Shown here in pieces: positions 9,749 to 17,467 of a DNA stretch of 64,000 bases. Below the pieces are notes generated by a model. It searched no databases and was not told the DNA's origin. It worked only from the letters and a program-made list of their open reading frames with translations. The stretch spans positions 62,001 through 126,000 of the forward strand of contig NZ_WUAF01000005.1 of assembly GCF_009800965.1 (NCBI RefSeq), given 5' to 3'. Each line of letters opens with the position of its first letter. The stretch's first letter is position 1. Source of the DNA: Cognatazoarcus halotolerans. Lineage in GTDB: Bacteria > Pseudomonadota > Gammaproteobacteria > Burkholderiales > Rhodocyclaceae. Position numbers and translations under genes: made by a program.

Positions 9749-9766
9749 TGTCGCCATACGGCGACA
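9749..9766. promoter_or_regulatory. GlrR-type binding site 2 (TGTC-N10-GACA)
   Basis: Second perfect palindrome, TGTCGCC-ATAC-GGCGACA, differing from site 1 only in the central four bases. The centre-to-centre distance to site 1 is 67 bp. The pair could bind GlrR cooperatively for the bactofilin promoter, or serve autoregulation of the divergent glrK operon. Confidence 0.78.
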
Positions 9767-9909
9767 GCTTGCGGCAAGCTGTGTCGGCGCGTGACGTATG
9801 CCCTTGTTCAGGGATGGACCTGATAGGCTGGCTTTTCATTTGATTACTTTCTTGAGCGTCCGCATTCCATAGACTTTCAAGGTTACGCCCTCGCCGTTCG
9901 AGCACCCCG

Positions 9910-11316
9910 ATGTCCCGCATATCCTTTCGGCAACTGTTGCTTCTGGCATTCATCCTGATTGCGCTGGTCCTGAGCGGTGCCGCCATCCAGGGTCTGCGCA
10001 TGCTCGAGAGCTTTGCGGGACAAAGTCACCATGCCGCTCAGAGTGCGCTGCAACTCACTGCAGCGATACAGTTGATCGGTGAGCGGTCCGTGGATATGGA
10101 ACGCAGCGCACGGCAGTACCTGGTGCTCGAAGACGCGACTTTGCTCGAAAGGCTGGGCAGGGCGAAGCGGGAGGCGCTCGAGTCGGTCAAGCACCTGGAG
10201 ACGCTCCGGATGCCGGAGTTCTCCGCTCCCTTGGCCGCATGGCGCGAGGCTGCGGATGATCTGCTCGAGGCGCTTGGCAAACCGGCCGATGCCGAGCGTG
10301 TCGGTGTCATGCTTGCACGGCTCGGTAGCCTCAACGACACGCTCGCCCAGACCGGGCGTCGGTCGATGGAAGCGCATAACCGCGAGCTTCTCGACGAATT
10401 GGAGAGCAATCGCGCGGTGCTGGGCTGGCAAGTCGGTGCCGCCATTGTCGGAAGCCTGATTCTGGCTTTGCTGTTCGGCAGATGGCTGGTCCGTCCGGTG
10501 GCGAGGTTGGAGCGTGCGATCGAAGGCCTGGGGGAGAGCCGACTCGATCGCGAGATCGATATCGTCGGACCTGCCGATCTACGGCGGGTTGGGCGCCGAC
10601 TCGACTGGTTACGGCAGCGGCTGGTCGATCTGGAAGCGGATCGGCTTCGTGTCTTGCGCCACGTCTCGCACGAACTGAAAACGCCGCTTGCCGCCTTGCG
10701 GGAAGGCGTGGCGCTTCTCGAGGATCGTGTTGCGGGACCACTCGTCGATGCGCAGGTCGAGGTGGTGAAGATCCTGCAGCAGAACAGTATCACGCTGCAG
10801 TCGCGGATCGAGGCTCTGCTCGGGTACAACGCTGCAGCGTTCGATGCACGACGATTGCGACGGCAGGCGTTCAATCCCCGAGTCCTGGTCGAGAAGGTCG
10901 TGCGCGATCAGGCCTTGCAGTGGCAGGCACGTGAAGCGAGGGTAAGCGTTGCGGGTCGAGCGCCACCGATTCAGGCCGACCCCGAGAAACTTGGTATCGT
11001 GATCGGGAATCTGCTGTCGAACGCGATTGCGTTCAGCCCGCTAGGCGGAAACATCCGTTTTCTGGTCAGCCGTAGTGGCGCGGCGCTGGTGATCGAATGT
11101 CTCGATGAAGGTCCCGGAGTGGCGCCGGCGGACGCTGCTCGGGTTTTTGATCCCTTCTACCAAGGCACGCGAAGACCCGCCAAGGGCAATGGTGGCGGAA
11201 GTGGTATCGGTCTCTCGATCGTTCGGGAGCTTGTGGTTGCCCATGGTGGCCAGGTTAAGTTGGTACCGAGTGAGCACGGTGCATGTTTCAGAATTGAAAT
11301 TCCCTATGAAAATTGA
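9910..11316 (+). CDS. glrK: Sensor histidine kinase of GlrK/QseE type
   Basis: Inner-membrane sensor kinase, 468 residues, first gene of a three-gene operon. Order: membrane segment 9-27, helical periplasmic domain about 30-170, second membrane segment 174-191, HAMP about 192-245, HisKA with the phosphoacceptor H254 in RHVSHELKTPLAAL, and a HATPase domain with NLLSNAIAFSP, DEGPGVAP and GSGIGLSIVREL. GlrK phosphorylates GlrR; in enterobacteria the pair responds to envelope state. The assignment rests on the kinase-lipoprotein-sigma-54-activator gene order and on the operator sites nearby as much as on the sequence. The next gene overlaps by 11 bp. Confidence 0.88.
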   Translation: MSRISFRQLLLLAFILIALVLSGAAIQGLRMLESFAGQSHHAAQSALQLTAAIQLIGERSVDMERSARQYLVLEDATLLERLGRAKREALESVKHLETLRMPEFSAPLAAWREAADDLLEALGKPADAERVGVMLARLGSLNDTLAQTGRRSMEAHNRELLDELESNRAVLGWQVGAAIVGSLILALLFGRWLVRPVARLERAIEGLGESRLDREIDIVGPADLRRVGRRLDWLRQRLVDLEADRLRVLRHVSHELKTPLAALREGVALLEDRVAGPLVDAQVEVVKILQQNSITLQSRIEALLGYNAAAFDARRLRRQAFNPRVLVEKVVRDQALQWQAREARVSVAGRAPPIQADPEKLGIVIGNLLSNAIAFSPLGGNIRFLVSRSGAALVIECLDEGPGVAPADAARVFDPFYQGTRRPAKGNGGGSGIGLSIVRELVVAHGGQVKLVPSEHGACFRIEIPYEN

Positions 11317-11899
11317 CACAAGCTGGGTGGCTGTTGCGTGCCTGCTGTTCGCGGGTTGTAGCGCGCTCGATACCCGCCCTGCGGACGACGCAATGCTGCC
11401 GGCGAATATTTCCAAGCCGCGGCCGCCGCGCGTCGAGGCGGTGGCGCCAGGGCAGGCCGAAAATGTAAGTCTGCGGGCCCTGCTGGCCTTCTATCAAAGC
11501 AGTCAGAAATTGTCGGCGAGCGAACAGGTCAGACTCAGGAACGCGCTCGCAACGCGTAGCCAGGATCCCTTCCTGTTGGTTCAGCAGGCGATTCTGTTCG
11601 GTAACGACCGAGGCAACGCCGAACTTGCCAAGGCGCTGTCCATACTGGAGGCCCTGCAGAAATCGGATGACGAGAATGCCGTTGCACTGCAACCGCTCGC
11701 GCGGGTGCTCGCCGATCAATATGCGGAACGGCTCAAGCTGGGCGTGCAGACGGAGAAGCTTGGCCAGATTGCACGCGATAGCCAGAAGCGCGCGGAGCAG
11801 TTGCAGGAAAAGCTCGACGCGCTCGCGGCCATCGAGCGCAGCTTGCCGACCCGGCCAGTGACGCCGTTGCCACCGATTGCTCCGGAGAAACCGCAATGA
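11306..11899 (+). CDS. qseG: QseG-like outer-membrane lipoprotein
   Basis: A 197-residue lipoprotein encoded between kinase and regulator, as in enterobacterial glrK-qseG-glrR, where QseG contacts the kinase periplasmic domain and is needed for its activity. The signal peptide ends in LFAGC, so C18 would be lipidated. The mature protein is helical, with KLSASEQVRLRNALATRS and a coiled-coil-like stretch around QIARDSQKRAEQLQEKLDAL, then a short Pro-rich tail. Sequence similarity to E. coli QseG cannot be measured here, and the name rests mainly on position and type. The ATG at 11306 overlaps glrK by 11 bp; the stop overlaps the glrR start in an ATGA. Confidence 0.78.
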   Translation: MKIDTSWVAVACLLFAGCSALDTRPADDAMLPANISKPRPPRVEAVAPGQAENVSLRALLAFYQSSQKLSASEQVRLRNALATRSQDPFLLVQQAILFGNDRGNAELAKALSILEALQKSDDENAVALQPLARVLADQYAERLKLGVQTEKLGQIARDSQKRAEQLQEKLDALAAIERSLPTRPVTPLPPIAPEKPQ

Positions 11900-13302
11900 C
11901 GATTGGTGAACTGATCGCGGTCGATGGTGCCCATCTGCTTGTCGTGGATGACGATGTCGATCTGCTGAGACTTCTCTCGATGCGACTGACGGCCAACGGC
12001 TACCGTGTCACTACGGCGGACAGTGCTGAAGCGGCGCTGGCACGTCTTGCGGTAGAGCGCCCGGACCTGGTGATCAGCGACGTGCGGCTGCCGGATCGCG
12101 ACGGTCTTGCCCTGTTCGATGAAATACGGCGTCAGCACGCCTCGCTGCCGGTAATCCTCCTTACGGCGCACGGCAGCATCCCGGATGCGGTCGAAGCCAC
12201 TTCCAAGGGTGTCTACGGGTATCTCACCAAACCGTTCGACAGCCGAGCACTGCTCGACAAAGTCGAGCAGGCCCTGACCCTTGGAGCGACCGGCAACGTG
12301 CCGCAGCAGCGCAATGCCGATGACAGTTGGCGAAAGGCCATTGTCAGTCGCAGCAACCGGATGGCGGAACTGCTCGAAGAAACACGCATGGTTGCGGCAT
12401 CGGATGCGAGCATCCTGATTCGAGGCGAGAGCGGATCGGGCAAGGAGTTGCTTGCCAGGGCGATTCACCTCGCCAGCCCGCGTGCGGCCGCACCGTTCGT
12501 GGCGATCAACTGCGGGGCAATCCCGGAGCAATTGCTCGAATCCGAATTGTTCGGCCACATCAAGGGCGCGTTTACCGGTGCAACCAGCTCCCACGAGGGA
12601 TTGTTCCAGGCCGCCGATGGCGGCACCCTGTTCCTCGATGAGATCGGCGACATGCCGCTGGCCCTGCAGGTGAAATTGCTGCGGGTGCTTCAGGAGAGGG
12701 CGGTACGACCGGTCGGCTCAACCCGTGCCGCGCCGATCGACGTACGCATTCTCTCGGCGACACATCGGGACCTGGACGCGGCGATGGCCGAAGGGCAGTT
12801 TCGCGAGGATCTGTTCTATCGGCTCAACGTGGTGTCGTTGAGCTTGCCGCAGTTGGCCGAGAGGCGCGAAGACATCCCCCTGCTCGCGACGCATTTCCTG
12901 CAGCAGCTTGCGGAGAAGTATCGGAAGTCGGTCAACGGCTTTGCGTCGGATGCGATGGAAGCCCTGGTTACCGCGCCTTGGCCAGGGAACGTGCGTCAGC
13001 TTTTCAATGTGGTGGAGCAGGTCTGCGCACTTACGACGACGCCGCTGATACCGCTGACGCTCGTCCAGCGAGCGTTGAGGGTCCCCAGCATGGAGGCCTT
13101 GACGTATGCCGACGCGAAGCAGCGGTTCGAGCGCAACTATCTGATCCAGCTGCTGAAATTGACCGACGGCAATGTTTCGGACGCAGCCCGGCTGGCCGAT
13201 CGGAATCGGACCGAATTCTATCGCCTGCTTCAGAAGCATGAGCTTACGCCTGCGCTCTTTCGTTCGAGTGCCGAAGGTGTTGGACTGCAGCGACAAGAAT
13301 AG
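11896..13302 (+). CDS. glrR: Sigma-54-dependent response regulator of GlrR/QseF type
   Basis: NtrC-class activator, 468 residues. The receiver domain (about 12-128) has acidic residues D18-D20, phosphoacceptor D62 in [12 protein letters not shown] and K112. The AAA+ domain (about 145-385) has Walker A GESGSGKE (177-184), the sigma-54 contact loop GAFTGA (224-229) and Walker [12 protein letters not shown]. The C-terminal Fis-type helix-turn-helix includes [20 protein letters not shown]. It is the third gene of the operon, coupled to the lipoprotein by ATGA. Its likely targets are the two flanking promoters that carry TGTC-N10-GACA sites. Confidence 0.92.
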   Translation: MTIGELIAVDGAHLLVVDDDVDLLRLLSMRLTANGYRVTTADSAEAALARLAVERPDLVISDVRLPDRDGLALFDEIRRQHASLPVILLTAHGSIPDAVEATSKGVYGYLTKPFDSRALLDKVEQALTLGATGNVPQQRNADDSWRKAIVSRSNRMAELLEETRMVAASDASILIRGESGSGKELLARAIHLASPRAAAPFVAINCGAIPEQLLESELFGHIKGAFTGATSSHEGLFQAADGGTLFLDEIGDMPLALQVKLLRVLQERAVRPVGSTRAAPIDVRILSATHRDLDAAMAEGQFREDLFYRLNVVSLSLPQLAERREDIPLLATHFLQQLAEKYRKSVNGFASDAMEALVTAPWPGNVRQLFNVVEQVCALTTTPLIPLTLVQRALRVPSMEALTYADAKQRFERNYLIQLLKLTDGNVSDAARLADRNRTEFYRLLQKHELTPALFRSSAEGVGLQRQE

Positions 13303-13342
13303 TCGTTTTAAATCAGTGGCTTGTTGGATTCTGTCGGCTGGG

Positions 13343-13360
13343 TGTCTGGCCCGGGCGACA
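13343..13360. promoter_or_regulatory. GlrR-type binding site 3 upstream of BON gene
   Basis: TGTC-TGGCCCGGGC-GACA, a perfect TGTC-N10-GACA match with a near-symmetric core (GGCCCGGGC). Its centre is about 77 bp upstream of the -24 element at 13427, a spacing similar to that of site 1 relative to the bactofilin promoter. Confidence 0.75.
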
Positions 13361-13426
13361 GTCATGACGTGACATGAGTGCTGGTTTTTGCGGCTAATTG
13401 TCTGAATTTAATCGGGAAATTTGTTT

Positions 13427-13442
13427 TGGCACGATCCTCGCG
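13427..13442 (+). promoter_or_regulatory. Sigma-54 (-24/-12) promoter of BON gene
   Basis: TGGCACG-ATCC-TCGCG. The -24 element is a perfect TGGCACG; the -12 element has TCGC in place of TTGC, but the invariant GG and GC are 10 bases apart. The predicted start is near 13453, about 50 bases before the ATG at 13504. Confidence 0.72.
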
Positions 13443-13503
13443 TTGAGCCATGTGCAGCCGCCATAGGGCTGCGCCTTTCGAAGAACAACGCAAGGAGTCA
13501 CAT

Positions 13504-13836
13504 ATGAACAACCGCAAAGTCATCGCCGCGCTGCTTTCGGTTTCCGCAGTTGCACTTGGCCTCCCTCCGGCCTTCTCGGCTGAAAGTGCCGCCCAGTCGG
13601 TCGGGCAGGCCGGTGGTTCCGCGCAAGACGCCACAATCAACGGAAAGGTCTCGGCAGTACTGATGTCGGAACCATCGCTGATGGGTTCGAAGATCCGGGT
13701 GGATACGAACAGGGGGGTGGTGAGCTTGCGAGGCACGGTCGATGCCGAGGCAGCAGGTTTGCGCGCCATCGAACTGGCATCCGGTGTGGAAGGTGTCGCA
13801 CGCGTCGAGAGCGTGCTCACGCTCGCGAATCGCTGA
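13504..13836 (+). CDS. Secreted BON-domain protein (OsmY-like)
   Basis: A 110-residue exported protein with a signal peptide (MNNRKVIAALLSVSAVALGLPPAFSA) and one BON domain (about 45-108): KVSAVLMSEPSLMGSKIRVD, then NRGVVSLRGTVDAEAAGLRA, then VEGVARVESVLTLANR. BON domains bind phospholipid or other envelope components, and OsmY-type proteins are periplasmic stress proteins; this one has a single domain instead of two. The ATG at 13504 has an AAGGAG ribosome site. The upstream sigma-54 promoter and GlrR-type site place it in the GlrR regulon. Confidence 0.88.
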   Translation: MNNRKVIAALLSVSAVALGLPPAFSAESAAQSVGQAGGSAQDATINGKVSAVLMSEPSLMGSKIRVDTNRGVVSLRGTVDAEAAGLRAIELASGVEGVARVESVLTLANR

Positions 13837-13886
13837 ATCCGTTCGCCGTCATCGTGCCGGGGCACACCTGCGGCAGTCCGGGCGGG

Positions 13887-15617
13887 TCAGGCCGCAAACT
13901 GCAGCCTGGCGAGGTGAGCATAGAGCCCCTGCCTGTCGATGAGCTGCGCGTGGGTGCCGGTCTCGATGATGCGGCCGTGCTCCAGGACCACGATCCTGTC
14001 AGCTTTCTGGACGGTCGCAAGGCGATGCGCAATTACGAGTGTGGTACGGCCGCGCATGAGTGTTTCGAGCGCGGCCTGTACCATGCGTTCGCTTTCAGCG
14101 TCGAGCGAGGAGGTGGCTTCGTCCAGCAACAGGATCGGCCGGTTGGCGAGGATCGCGCGGGCGATTGCGATGCGCTGGCGTTGTCCACCCGAGAGCCTTA
14201 CGCCGCGCTCGCCGAGATGGGTGCGATAGCCGTCAGGCAGTTTTTCGATGAATTCCGCGGCGAAGGCCGCATCACATGCGCCTCGCACGGCTGCCTCGGT
14301 GGCCTGCGGCAGGCCGTAGCGCACGTTTTCCAATACGCTGGTGGCGAAAATCACTGGTTCTTGAGGCACCAGCGCGATGGCTGCGCGAACCGCCTGTGGA
14401 TCGGCATCGGCGAGCGCGACGCCATCGAGTCTCAGCATGCCGGACTGGGGGTCGTAGAAGCGCAGCAGGAGCTGGAATACGGTGGTCTTGCCGGCTCCTG
14501 AGGGGCCGACCAGTGCCACGGTTTCGCCTGGCTGAACTGACAGCGTGAAAGTGTCCAGCGCGGGCGTATCGGGGCGTGCCGGATAGCTGAAGGACACCGC
14601 CTCGAGCGACAGCGCCCCGCGCAGCGGGCGTGGGAGTGGCAGGGGCTCGGTAGGGGCGCGGATCTCTGGCTGAGCGCCGAGCAGTTCCATCAGCCGTTCG
14701 GTTGCGCCGGCGGCGCGCTGCAGATCGCCCCAGACCTCCGATAGTGCGCCCACGCTGCCCGCCACCAACGCTGCGTAGAAGACGAAGGCCGACAGCTCGC
14801 CAGCGCTAATGCGGCCGTCGAGCACGTCGTGGCCGCCGATCCAGAGGATGAAGGCGATCGCGCCGAACACCAGCACCAGCACCACGACCACCAGCATCGC
14901 CCGATTGCGGATCCGCTCGACCGAGGTTGCAAAGCCGCGTTCGACCAGTGATGCGAAGTCGCTCCGGTCGGCGTCTTCATGGCCGTAAGCCTGGACCACA
15001 CGGATCTCGTGAATGGTCTCGTCGATGCGGTTGCCGAGGTCCGCAACGCGGTCCTGGCTCTCCCGCGCGAGCTTCCTGACGCGTCGCCCGAAGAGGATGA
15101 TCGGCACGATCACCAGCGGAACGCCGGTCAGTGTGAGCACGGTGAGCTTGAGACTGGTGGTGAACAGCATCACCAGCCCGCCGATAAGCAGCAAGGCGTT
15201 GCGCAGCGCGATCGACAGACCCGAGCCGATCACGTTCTCGATCTGGGTTGTGTCAGAGGTCAACCGCGAGATTACCTCGCCGGTGCGTCCGGCCTCGAAC
15301 CACGAGGGCGGCAGACTCAACAGGTGGTCGAACACCTTGCGCCGCAGATCGGCGGTGATCCGCTCGCCGAGCCACGAGACGTTGTAGAAGCGCACATAGG
15401 TCGCCGCCGCCAGCAGGGCGATTGTGGCGAACATCGCCAAGAGGGTGCGATCGAGCCAGTCCGGGTCGCCGGCCGAAAAGCCCTTGTCGATGACCGCCCG
15501 CAAGCCCTGGCCGACGCCGAGCATGGCACCGGCGGCGACCACGAGCGCGATCGCGGCAAATGCTACCCGGCTGCGGTGTGGGCGGAGCAGACCGAAAAAA
15601 AGGCGAAATGGAGGCAT
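13887..15617 (-). CDS. ABC exporter, fused permease-ATPase (MsbA-like)
   Basis: Half-size ABCB-type exporter of 576 residues that would act as a homodimer. The N-terminal membrane domain (about 10-310) carries typical helices (AFAAIALVVAAGAMLGVGQG, TIALLAAATYVRFYNVSWLG, NALLLIGGLVMLFTTSLKLT). The ATPase domain has Walker A GPSGAGKTT, Q-loop LVPQEPVIFATSVLENV, signature LSGGQRQRIAIARA and Walker B ILLLDEATSSLD. Lipid or drug export is possible; the substrate is not set by the sequence, and it is too isolated from lipid A genes to call it MsbA with confidence. The start is the ATG at 15617 (MPPFRLFFGLLRPH). Confidence 0.9.
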   Translation of the reverse strand: MPPFRLFFGLLRPHRSRVAFAAIALVVAAGAMLGVGQGLRAVIDKGFSAGDPDWLDRTLLAMFATIALLAAATYVRFYNVSWLGERITADLRRKVFDHLLSLPPSWFEAGRTGEVISRLTSDTTQIENVIGSGLSIALRNALLLIGGLVMLFTTSLKLTVLTLTGVPLVIVPIILFGRRVRKLARESQDRVADLGNRIDETIHEIRVVQAYGHEDADRSDFASLVERGFATSVERIRNRAMLVVVVLVLVFGAIAFILWIGGHDVLDGRISAGELSAFVFYAALVAGSVGALSEVWGDLQRAAGATERLMELLGAQPEIRAPTEPLPLPRPLRGALSLEAVSFSYPARPDTPALDTFTLSVQPGETVALVGPSGAGKTTVFQLLLRFYDPQSGMLRLDGVALADADPQAVRAAIALVPQEPVIFATSVLENVRYGLPQATEAAVRGACDAAFAAEFIEKLPDGYRTHLGERGVRLSGGQRQRIAIARAILANRPILLLDEATSSLDAESERMVQAALETLMRGRTTLVIAHRLATVQKADRIVVLEHGRIIETGTHAQLIDRQGLYAHLARLQFAA

Positions 15618-15778
15618 GCAGTTCTCGGGGCACGGGGTGACAGGCAGCACGCATTCTAGGGGCAGGGCAGCGTTGCCGCCCAGAACGGACCGAAATGCAA
15701 TCGCCGTGGGCAAGGGGGCTCCGTGCCTTCGGTGGCAAGCCCTATACTCCGGACTCCGTGAACCAGCCAGTGCTTGAA

Positions 15779-16183
15779 ATGAGCTCGCTTCCCCTGACCG
15801 CCGGTACCACCTTGCTGATCGTCCTGCTCATGTTCGCGACGACCTTTCTGGTGGGCAAGGCTCGCCACCGTTACCAGATCAAGGCGCCAGCGGTCTCCGG
15901 CCACCCGCTCTTCGAGCGCGCCTACCGCATCCAGATGAACACCCTGGAGTGGGCGGTCATGACCTTGCCCTGCCTGTGGATCTTCGCCATCTACGTGAGC
16001 GACCTCTACGCCATGTTGCTGGGCTTGCTGTGGCTGCTGGGGCGCATCCTTTACGCAATCGGGTACCACCGCGATCCGCCGCTGCGCGCTCGCGGCTTCG
16101 TCATTGCGGCTGCCGCGTTCGGCGCATTGGGGCTCGGCGGTGGTGCCGGGGTGATCGTCGCGATCCTGGGGGGCGCGGCATGA
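15779..16183 (+). CDS. MAPEG-family membrane protein
   Basis: A small four-helix membrane protein, about 134 residues, of the MAPEG family (eicosanoid and glutathione metabolism in eukaryotes; function mostly unknown in bacteria). The family signature is seen in GHPLFERAYRIQMNTLEWAV and in LLGLLWLLGRILYAIGYHRD. The start at 15779 (MSSLPLTAG) is chosen, with a GTG at 15758 possible. The stop overlaps the start of the following D-amino-acid dehydrogenase in an ATGA, which suggests cotranscription. Confidence 0.86.
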   Translation: MSSLPLTAGTTLLIVLLMFATTFLVGKARHRYQIKAPAVSGHPLFERAYRIQMNTLEWAVMTLPCLWIFAIYVSDLYAMLLGLLWLLGRILYAIGYHRDPPLRARGFVIAAAAFGALGLGGGAGVIVAILGGAA

Positions 16184-17436
16184 AGATCGTCGTCCTGGGT
16201 GCCGGGCTGGCCGGCGTCACCGCCGCCCATGCCCTGTTGCGGGATGGTCACTCGGTGCAGGTGCTCGAGCGGGCTGCGGGCGCCGCTGCGGAGACGAGTT
16301 TTGCGAACGCGGGGTTGGTTTCGCCGGGACATGCCTTCAGTTGGGCCTCGCCGGCAGCGCCGATGGCCATGTTGCGTTCGCTGTTCAACCCTGACCAGGC
16401 ACTGCGGGTGCGTTTGAGCCTGGATCCCGCTTTCTGGCGCTGGAGTCTTGCCTTTCTTGCCAACTGCCGCGGCGCCCGCTGGGCCGAGAACTCACGTCGG
16501 CTGGTGCGGCTGGCCTGCTACTCGCAGGCGCAACTTGCGCGTGTGGTCGAACACACCGGTGTTGAATACGCGGCCACGCGACGTGGCTTGCTTTACTTGT
16601 ACGCCGATGTCAAATCACTCGCCACTGCGCGGCAGCAGAGCGATCTGCTGATGGCCGAAGGTGTCGAGGTTCGCGCGCTCGACGTTGCCGAGGTACTGGC
16701 GGTGGAGCCGCGCCTCGCTGCATGGGCGGGGCGCATCGCGGGTGGCCTGTATTGCCCGGGTGACGAAAGCGGCGACGCATGGCGTTTCACTACCGCGCTG
16801 GCCGAATGGTGCGCTTACCGTGGTGTCGATTTTCGCTACGGCGTGACGGTTGAGGCACTCGACGCGGATGAAACCCGGGTGAGAGCAGTGAAGACTGATC
16901 AGGGTTCGATCGAAGCCGATGCCGTCGTGGTGGCGCTGGGCAGCCACGCGCCGCGCCTGGTGCGGGCGCTCGGCTACCGCTTGCCGATCTATCCGGTGCG
17001 CGGCAATTCGGTGAGCTTTCCGATCCGCGAGGGCGATGCGCCGCCGACGCTGGCCGGCGTCGATGATGGCACCCTCACCGCATGGTCGCGGCTTGGCGAT
17101 CGTTTGCGGCTCACCAGCACCGCAGAATTTTCGGGCTACGCGAATGTGTTGCCCCGGCGGGATGTCGAGACGCTCGTGCTTCGGGCGCGCACGATGTTCC
17201 CGGGGGGCGCGGATTTCGATCACCCATCGCCCTGGTCCTGTCTGCGCCCGATGACGCCGGCCGGCACGCCGATCATCGGCCGGACGCGGCATTCGAACCT
17301 CTATTTCAATGTTGGCCATGGGGCGATGGGATGGACCACCGCGACCGGCACGGCGCAAATGCTCGCGGATTGCGTCGCCGGGAGGACGCCTGCTCATTCG
17401 ATGGACGGGCTCGGCGTTGCCGAGACGTTTGGCTGA
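16180..17436 (+). CDS. dadA: D-amino-acid dehydrogenase, small-subunit type
   Basis: FAD-dependent membrane-associated oxidoreductase of the DAO family that deaminates D-amino acids and passes electrons to the respiratory chain; 418 residues. The N-terminal dinucleotide fold is VVLGAGLAGVTAAHALL with the following acidic residue in VLERA. FANAGLVSPGHAFSWASP near residue 45 is the DadA signature, and GHGAMGWTTATGTAQMLAD lies near the C-terminus. The ATG at 16180 overlaps the MAPEG stop. The neighbouring MocR/dehydratase pair also concerns amino-acid catabolism, although it is on separate transcripts. Confidence 0.92.
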   Translation: MKIVVLGAGLAGVTAAHALLRDGHSVQVLERAAGAAAETSFANAGLVSPGHAFSWASPAAPMAMLRSLFNPDQALRVRLSLDPAFWRWSLAFLANCRGARWAENSRRLVRLACYSQAQLARVVEHTGVEYAATRRGLLYLYADVKSLATARQQSDLLMAEGVEVRALDVAEVLAVEPRLAAWAGRIAGGLYCPGDESGDAWRFTTALAEWCAYRGVDFRYGVTVEALDADETRVRAVKTDQGSIEADAVVVALGSHAPRLVRALGYRLPIYPVRGNSVSFPIREGDAPPTLAGVDDGTLTAWSRLGDRLRLTSTAEFSGYANVLPRRDVETLVLRARTMFPGGADFDHPSPWSCLRPMTPAGTPIIGRTRHSNLYFNVGHGAMGWTTATGTAQMLADCVAGRTPAHSMDGLGVAETFG

Positions 17437-17467
17437 TAGCAGGCGAACGGCGTCGCGCTCGCGGCCG

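Larger units (their letters stand above)
9527..9909. other. Regulatory intergenic region between bactofilin and glrK
   Basis: A 383-bp region without a gene. It is AT-richer than its surroundings in its central 150 bp (long T and A runs near 9612-9640 and 9705-9745). It holds a minus-strand sigma-54 promoter close to the bactofilin gene and two copies of an 18-bp palindrome further upstream. I found no convincing -24/-12 element on the plus strand towards glrK, which is probably read from a sigma-70 promoter. Confidence 0.8.

Noticed and set aside
9682-9766. Reading the two palindromes as transcription terminators
   Set aside because: Neither is followed by a proper T-run in the right position, they lie in a divergent upstream region, and both match the TGTC-N10-GACA operator.
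9767-9909. Sigma-54 promoter directing glrK
   Set aside because: I checked for GG-N10-GC with TGGC-like context on the plus strand and found none that fits.
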